This document shows, piece after piece, positions 42,369 to 46,987 of a stretch of 46,987 bases of DNA. A program made the translations under genes and the position numbers. The DNA is taken from assembly GCA_947041225.1 (NCBI GenBank), contig CAMRDM010000004.1, positions 1-46,987 on the forward strand, written 5' to 3'. Position 1 is the stretch's first letter. Each line of letters begins with the position of its first letter. Source of the DNA: an uncultured Deferribacteraceae bacterium. Lineage in GTDB: Bacteria; Chrysiogenota; Deferribacteres; Deferribacterales; Mucispirillaceae. The notes under the pieces were generated by a model. It was not told the DNA's origin. It made no database searches and was given only the letters and a program-made list of their open reading frames with translations.

Positions 42369-44813
42369 TTAACTTTCTAAAAACTCTTCATCTTCATTAA
42401 TATCAGATGTTACAACAGCTACAGAGATAATCTCATCGCCTGATGTATTCATTATAGAAACACCTTTAGCACTTCTGCTTAGCGTTAATCTTATTTTAGA
42501 AACAGATGTTCGTATTATTTTACCACTTCTAGTAATAAGCATAATATCGTGATCCATAGTAACTTGTTTAGCGCCAACAACAGTACTACCTTTATCAAGT
42601 TTCATCAAGATAACACCTTTACCACCACGAGATTGAACTCTGTACTCATCAACAGGAGTACATTTTCCACGTCCAGCAGTAGTAACAGCGAATATCTGAG
42701 ACTCTGTTTTAATAACTTCTAACGATACAACAAAATCATCAGTGTTCAGAGAAATACCTCGAACACCAGTTGCAGTTCTACCCATTGTTCTAACTTCAGA
42801 TATATTAAATCTAATCGCTTTACCTTGACTAGTAGTAATAAATATATCATCATCTTGAGCTGTTAATAGTGTTGATACAATTTCATCATCTTCTCTTAAT
42901 TTAAGTGCGATCATACCAGATCTACCAGATTTAAAGTCAGACACTAACACACGTTTAACAACACCTTGTTTCGTTCCAAAGAATATACATTTCGTATTAT
43001 CATCATCAGAGATCGTCAATATTGAAGCGATTTTTTCATCAATATCTAAGGTTAGGAGGTTAGATATATGTCTACCTTTACTATCTCTATTCTGTTCAGG
43101 TACTTGATAAACTTTTAAGAAGTGTACTTTACCTCTATTAGTAAAGAACATCTGTAAGCAGTGGTTAGTAGTCGGAATTAACTGTTCAACGAAATCCTCA
43201 CCTTTAGATGATGCTCCAGTTTTACCTTTACCACCACGTTTCTGTGCAGCAAAGTTAGATAGTAATGTACGTTTAATATATCCGTTATGAGTAATAGTAA
43301 CGATTGTTTCATCGTTAGGAATAAGATCTTCCATATTAAAACCAGTTATTTCATTAGATATCTCTGTTTTACGAACATCGCCGTAAACGGTTTTCACTTC
43401 TTCAAGTTCTTTACGAATCATAGCCATAAGTTTCTTTTTAGAATCAAGTAGTGAGTTATAATAATCTATATCCTTTAATAATCTTGCATACTCTTCCATA
43501 AGTTTATCGATCTCAAGTCCAGTGATCTTAGCTAATCTCATATCTAATACGGCTTGAGCTTGAATATCAGATAACTCATATTTAGATATTAAATTTTTCT
43601 TAGCCGTTGCCGTATCAGGAGATGATTTAATAAGTTCAACAATAGCATCGATATTTTCAACAGCTATTTTCAATCCCTCTACAAGGTGCATACGCTCAAG
43701 AGTTTTTCTTAATAGGTATTTTGTTCTACGAGTAACAACATCTACTCTATGAGCTAAAAACGCTTGTAAGATCGGCATTAAACCTAATACTTGTGGCTTA
43801 CCGTTGACTAAGGCTACCATGTTATAGCTAAATGTAGACTCTAACGCTGTGAATTTATATAATCTATTAAGGATAACTTCAGCAGACTCTCCTCTACGAA
43901 CATCTATTAATATTTTGATACCTTTTCTATTAGATGTATCACGAATATCTGTAATACCAACCATTTTCTTTGCATTAACGAGTTCGGCTATCTTTTCAAC
44001 TAACGATGCTTTATTAACTTGATAGGGGATTTCAGTTATAATTATCTGTTCTTTCCCACCTTTTTTAAGTTCTATAATTTCAGTTCTAGCTCTAACTTTA
44101 ACAGATCCTCTACCTGTTTTAAATGCTTGAATAACCTCTCCTCTACCCATAACTATAGCAGATGTAGGAAAATCAGGCCCTTTGATTATTTCACATATAT
44201 CATCAATTGTTCCCTCAGGGTTATCAACAAGAAATAAAAGAGCGTCCATAACTTCAGTTAAATTATGTGGAGGGATATTTGTTGCCATACCAACAGCGAT
44301 ACCAGATATACCGTTAATAAGTAGATTAGGTACTCTAGTTGGAAAAACAACTGGTTCTTCCATAGATCCATCGTAACTTGGTATAAAATCAACTGTATCA
44401 GAGTCTATATCTGCCATAAGATCGCTAGTGATTTTCGCCATACGAGTTTCAGTATAACGCATTGCAGCAGGAGAATCTCCATCTATTGAACCAAAGTTAC
44501 CTTGTCCAATAGCAAGTGGGTAACGCATAGAAAAGTCTTGTGCTAAACGTACAAGTGCGTCATAGATAGCTGTATCACCATGAGGGTGAAGCTTACCCAT
44601 AACATCTCCGACAACTCTAGCTGATTTTTTATTCGGTTTATTAAATTGCAGACCCATTTCATTCATAATATATAGAACACGACGGTGAACAGGTTTAAGC
44701 CCATCACGTACGTCAGGCAAAGCTCGTCCTGCTATAACACTCATAGCGTAATCTAGATAACTATTTTTTAATGTTTCTTCAATACTTATCTCTAGTATCT
44801 GTTTATTATCCAC
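42369..44813 (-). CDS. gyrA: DNA gyrase subunit A
   Basis: 814 residues: the winged-helix breakage-reunion domain with [16 protein letters not shown], the DNA-linking Tyr in AMRYTETRM near residue 122, tower and coiled-coil regions, and a C-terminal beta-pinwheel starting after about 500. The GyrA-box QKRGGKG near residue 525 identifies gyrase, as opposed to topoisomerase IV. The quinolone-resistance region reads [19 protein letters not shown]. It lies 49 bp downstream of gyrB on the same strand. Confidence 0.97.
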   Translation of the reverse strand: MDNKQILEISIEETLKNSYLDYAMSVIAGRALPDVRDGLKPVHRRVLYIMNEMGLQFNKPNKKSARVVGDVMGKLHPHGDTAIYDALVRLAQDFSMRYPLAIGQGNFGSIDGDSPAAMRYTETRMAKITSDLMADIDSDTVDFIPSYDGSMEEPVVFPTRVPNLLINGISGIAVGMATNIPPHNLTEVMDALLFLVDNPEGTIDDICEIIKGPDFPTSAIVMGRGEVIQAFKTGRGSVKVRARTEIIELKKGGKEQIIITEIPYQVNKASLVEKIAELVNAKKMVGITDIRDTSNRKGIKILIDVRRGESAEVILNRLYKFTALESTFSYNMVALVNGKPQVLGLMPILQAFLAHRVDVVTRRTKYLLRKTLERMHLVEGLKIAVENIDAIVELIKSSPDTATAKKNLISKYELSDIQAQAVLDMRLAKITGLEIDKLMEEYARLLKDIDYYNSLLDSKKKLMAMIRKELEEVKTVYGDVRKTEISNEITGFNMEDLIPNDETIVTITHNGYIKRTLLSNFAAQKRGGKGKTGASSKGEDFVEQLIPTTNHCLQMFFTNRGKVHFLKVYQVPEQNRDSKGRHISNLLTLDIDEKIASILTISDDDNTKCIFFGTKQGVVKRVLVSDFKSGRSGMIALKLREDDEIVSTLLTAQDDDIFITTSQGKAIRFNISEVRTMGRTATGVRGISLNTDDFVVSLEVIKTESQIFAVTTAGRGKCTPVDEYRVQSRGGKGVILMKLDKGSTVVGAKQVTMDHDIMLITRSGKIIRTSVSKIRLTLSRSAKGVSIMNTSGDEIISVAVVTSDINEDEEFLES

Positions 44814-44862
44814 TGTTTATATCTCCTAATTGAAAAGTAACAATAACTTGATGATGAAAAAA

Positions 44863-46987
<2,125 letters not shown>

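Overview
The window is strongly AT-rich (by eye about two thirds A+T) and reads as chromosomal DNA of a Gram-negative bacterium near its replication origin. Evidence for an outer membrane: two family-9 (heptosyltransferase-type) glycosyltransferases, two lipobox lipoproteins, and an exported protein with a beta-barrel-like C-terminus. Evidence for origin linkage: gyrB-gyrA, mnmE-mnmG-rsmG, parA-parB, a DciA-like (DUF721) protein and a cluster of four perfect parS sites. The combination of STT3/PglB oligosaccharyltransferase, ParAB-bactofilin, split methylmalonyl-CoA mutase with MeaB, and long-N-terminus HflX fits something like Deferribacterota (Mucispirillum relatives) or another deep-branching, delta-like lineage. 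That placement is a guess.

Layout, left to right. 1-2471 (minus): a cut-off STT3/PglB-type oligosaccharyltransferase translationally coupled to leucyl aminopeptidase pepA. 2627-5926 (plus): parA-parB-bactofilin joined by 4-base overlaps, then tpiA-secG. 6185-8543: two paralogous exported proteins with an LprI/DUF1311-like region. 8803-12552: a peptide-type ABC importer (binding protein and two permeases, no ATPase). 12647-14084: B12-binding subunit of methylmalonyl-CoA mutase and its chaperone MeaB. 14081-18679: four tandem GT2 glycosyltransferases. 18777-21262: rplU, rpmA, yccF, obgE. 21611-22593: dciA-like gene and def. 23041-24676 (minus): unknown gene and metX. 24812-27753 (plus): a large exported protein broken by a frameshift in an A10 run, then an FmdB-type zinc ribbon. 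27935-29566 (minus): hflX. 29677-31711 (plus): two GT9 enzymes. 31920-46987 (minus): mltD, an LpoA/LppC-like lipoprotein, rsmG, two different mnmG genes, the parS array, mnmE, folD, gyrA and the 3' part of gyrB.

The most useful observations are these. (1) hflX has no ATG/GTG/TTG for its conserved N-terminus; a 9-base Shine-Dalgarno match sits 6 bases upstream of an in-frame ATA. (2) The exported protein at 24.8-27.5 kb is continuous except for one -1 shift at A10, which suggests transcriptional slippage, ribosomal frameshifting or a sequencing error. (3) Four identical parS sites are spaced 103-106 bp apart inside an approximately 210-bp duplication. (4) Two complete mnmG genes lie in tandem and depart from the family consensus at different motifs. 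(5) Most of the longer intergenic gaps carry their own, sequence-unrelated tandem array (14, 37, 38, 40, 71 or 80 bp periods). (6) pepA and parA appear to be driven by back-to-back promoters with overlapping -35 boxes.

No rRNA, tRNA, CRISPR array, IS element or prophage was recognised.
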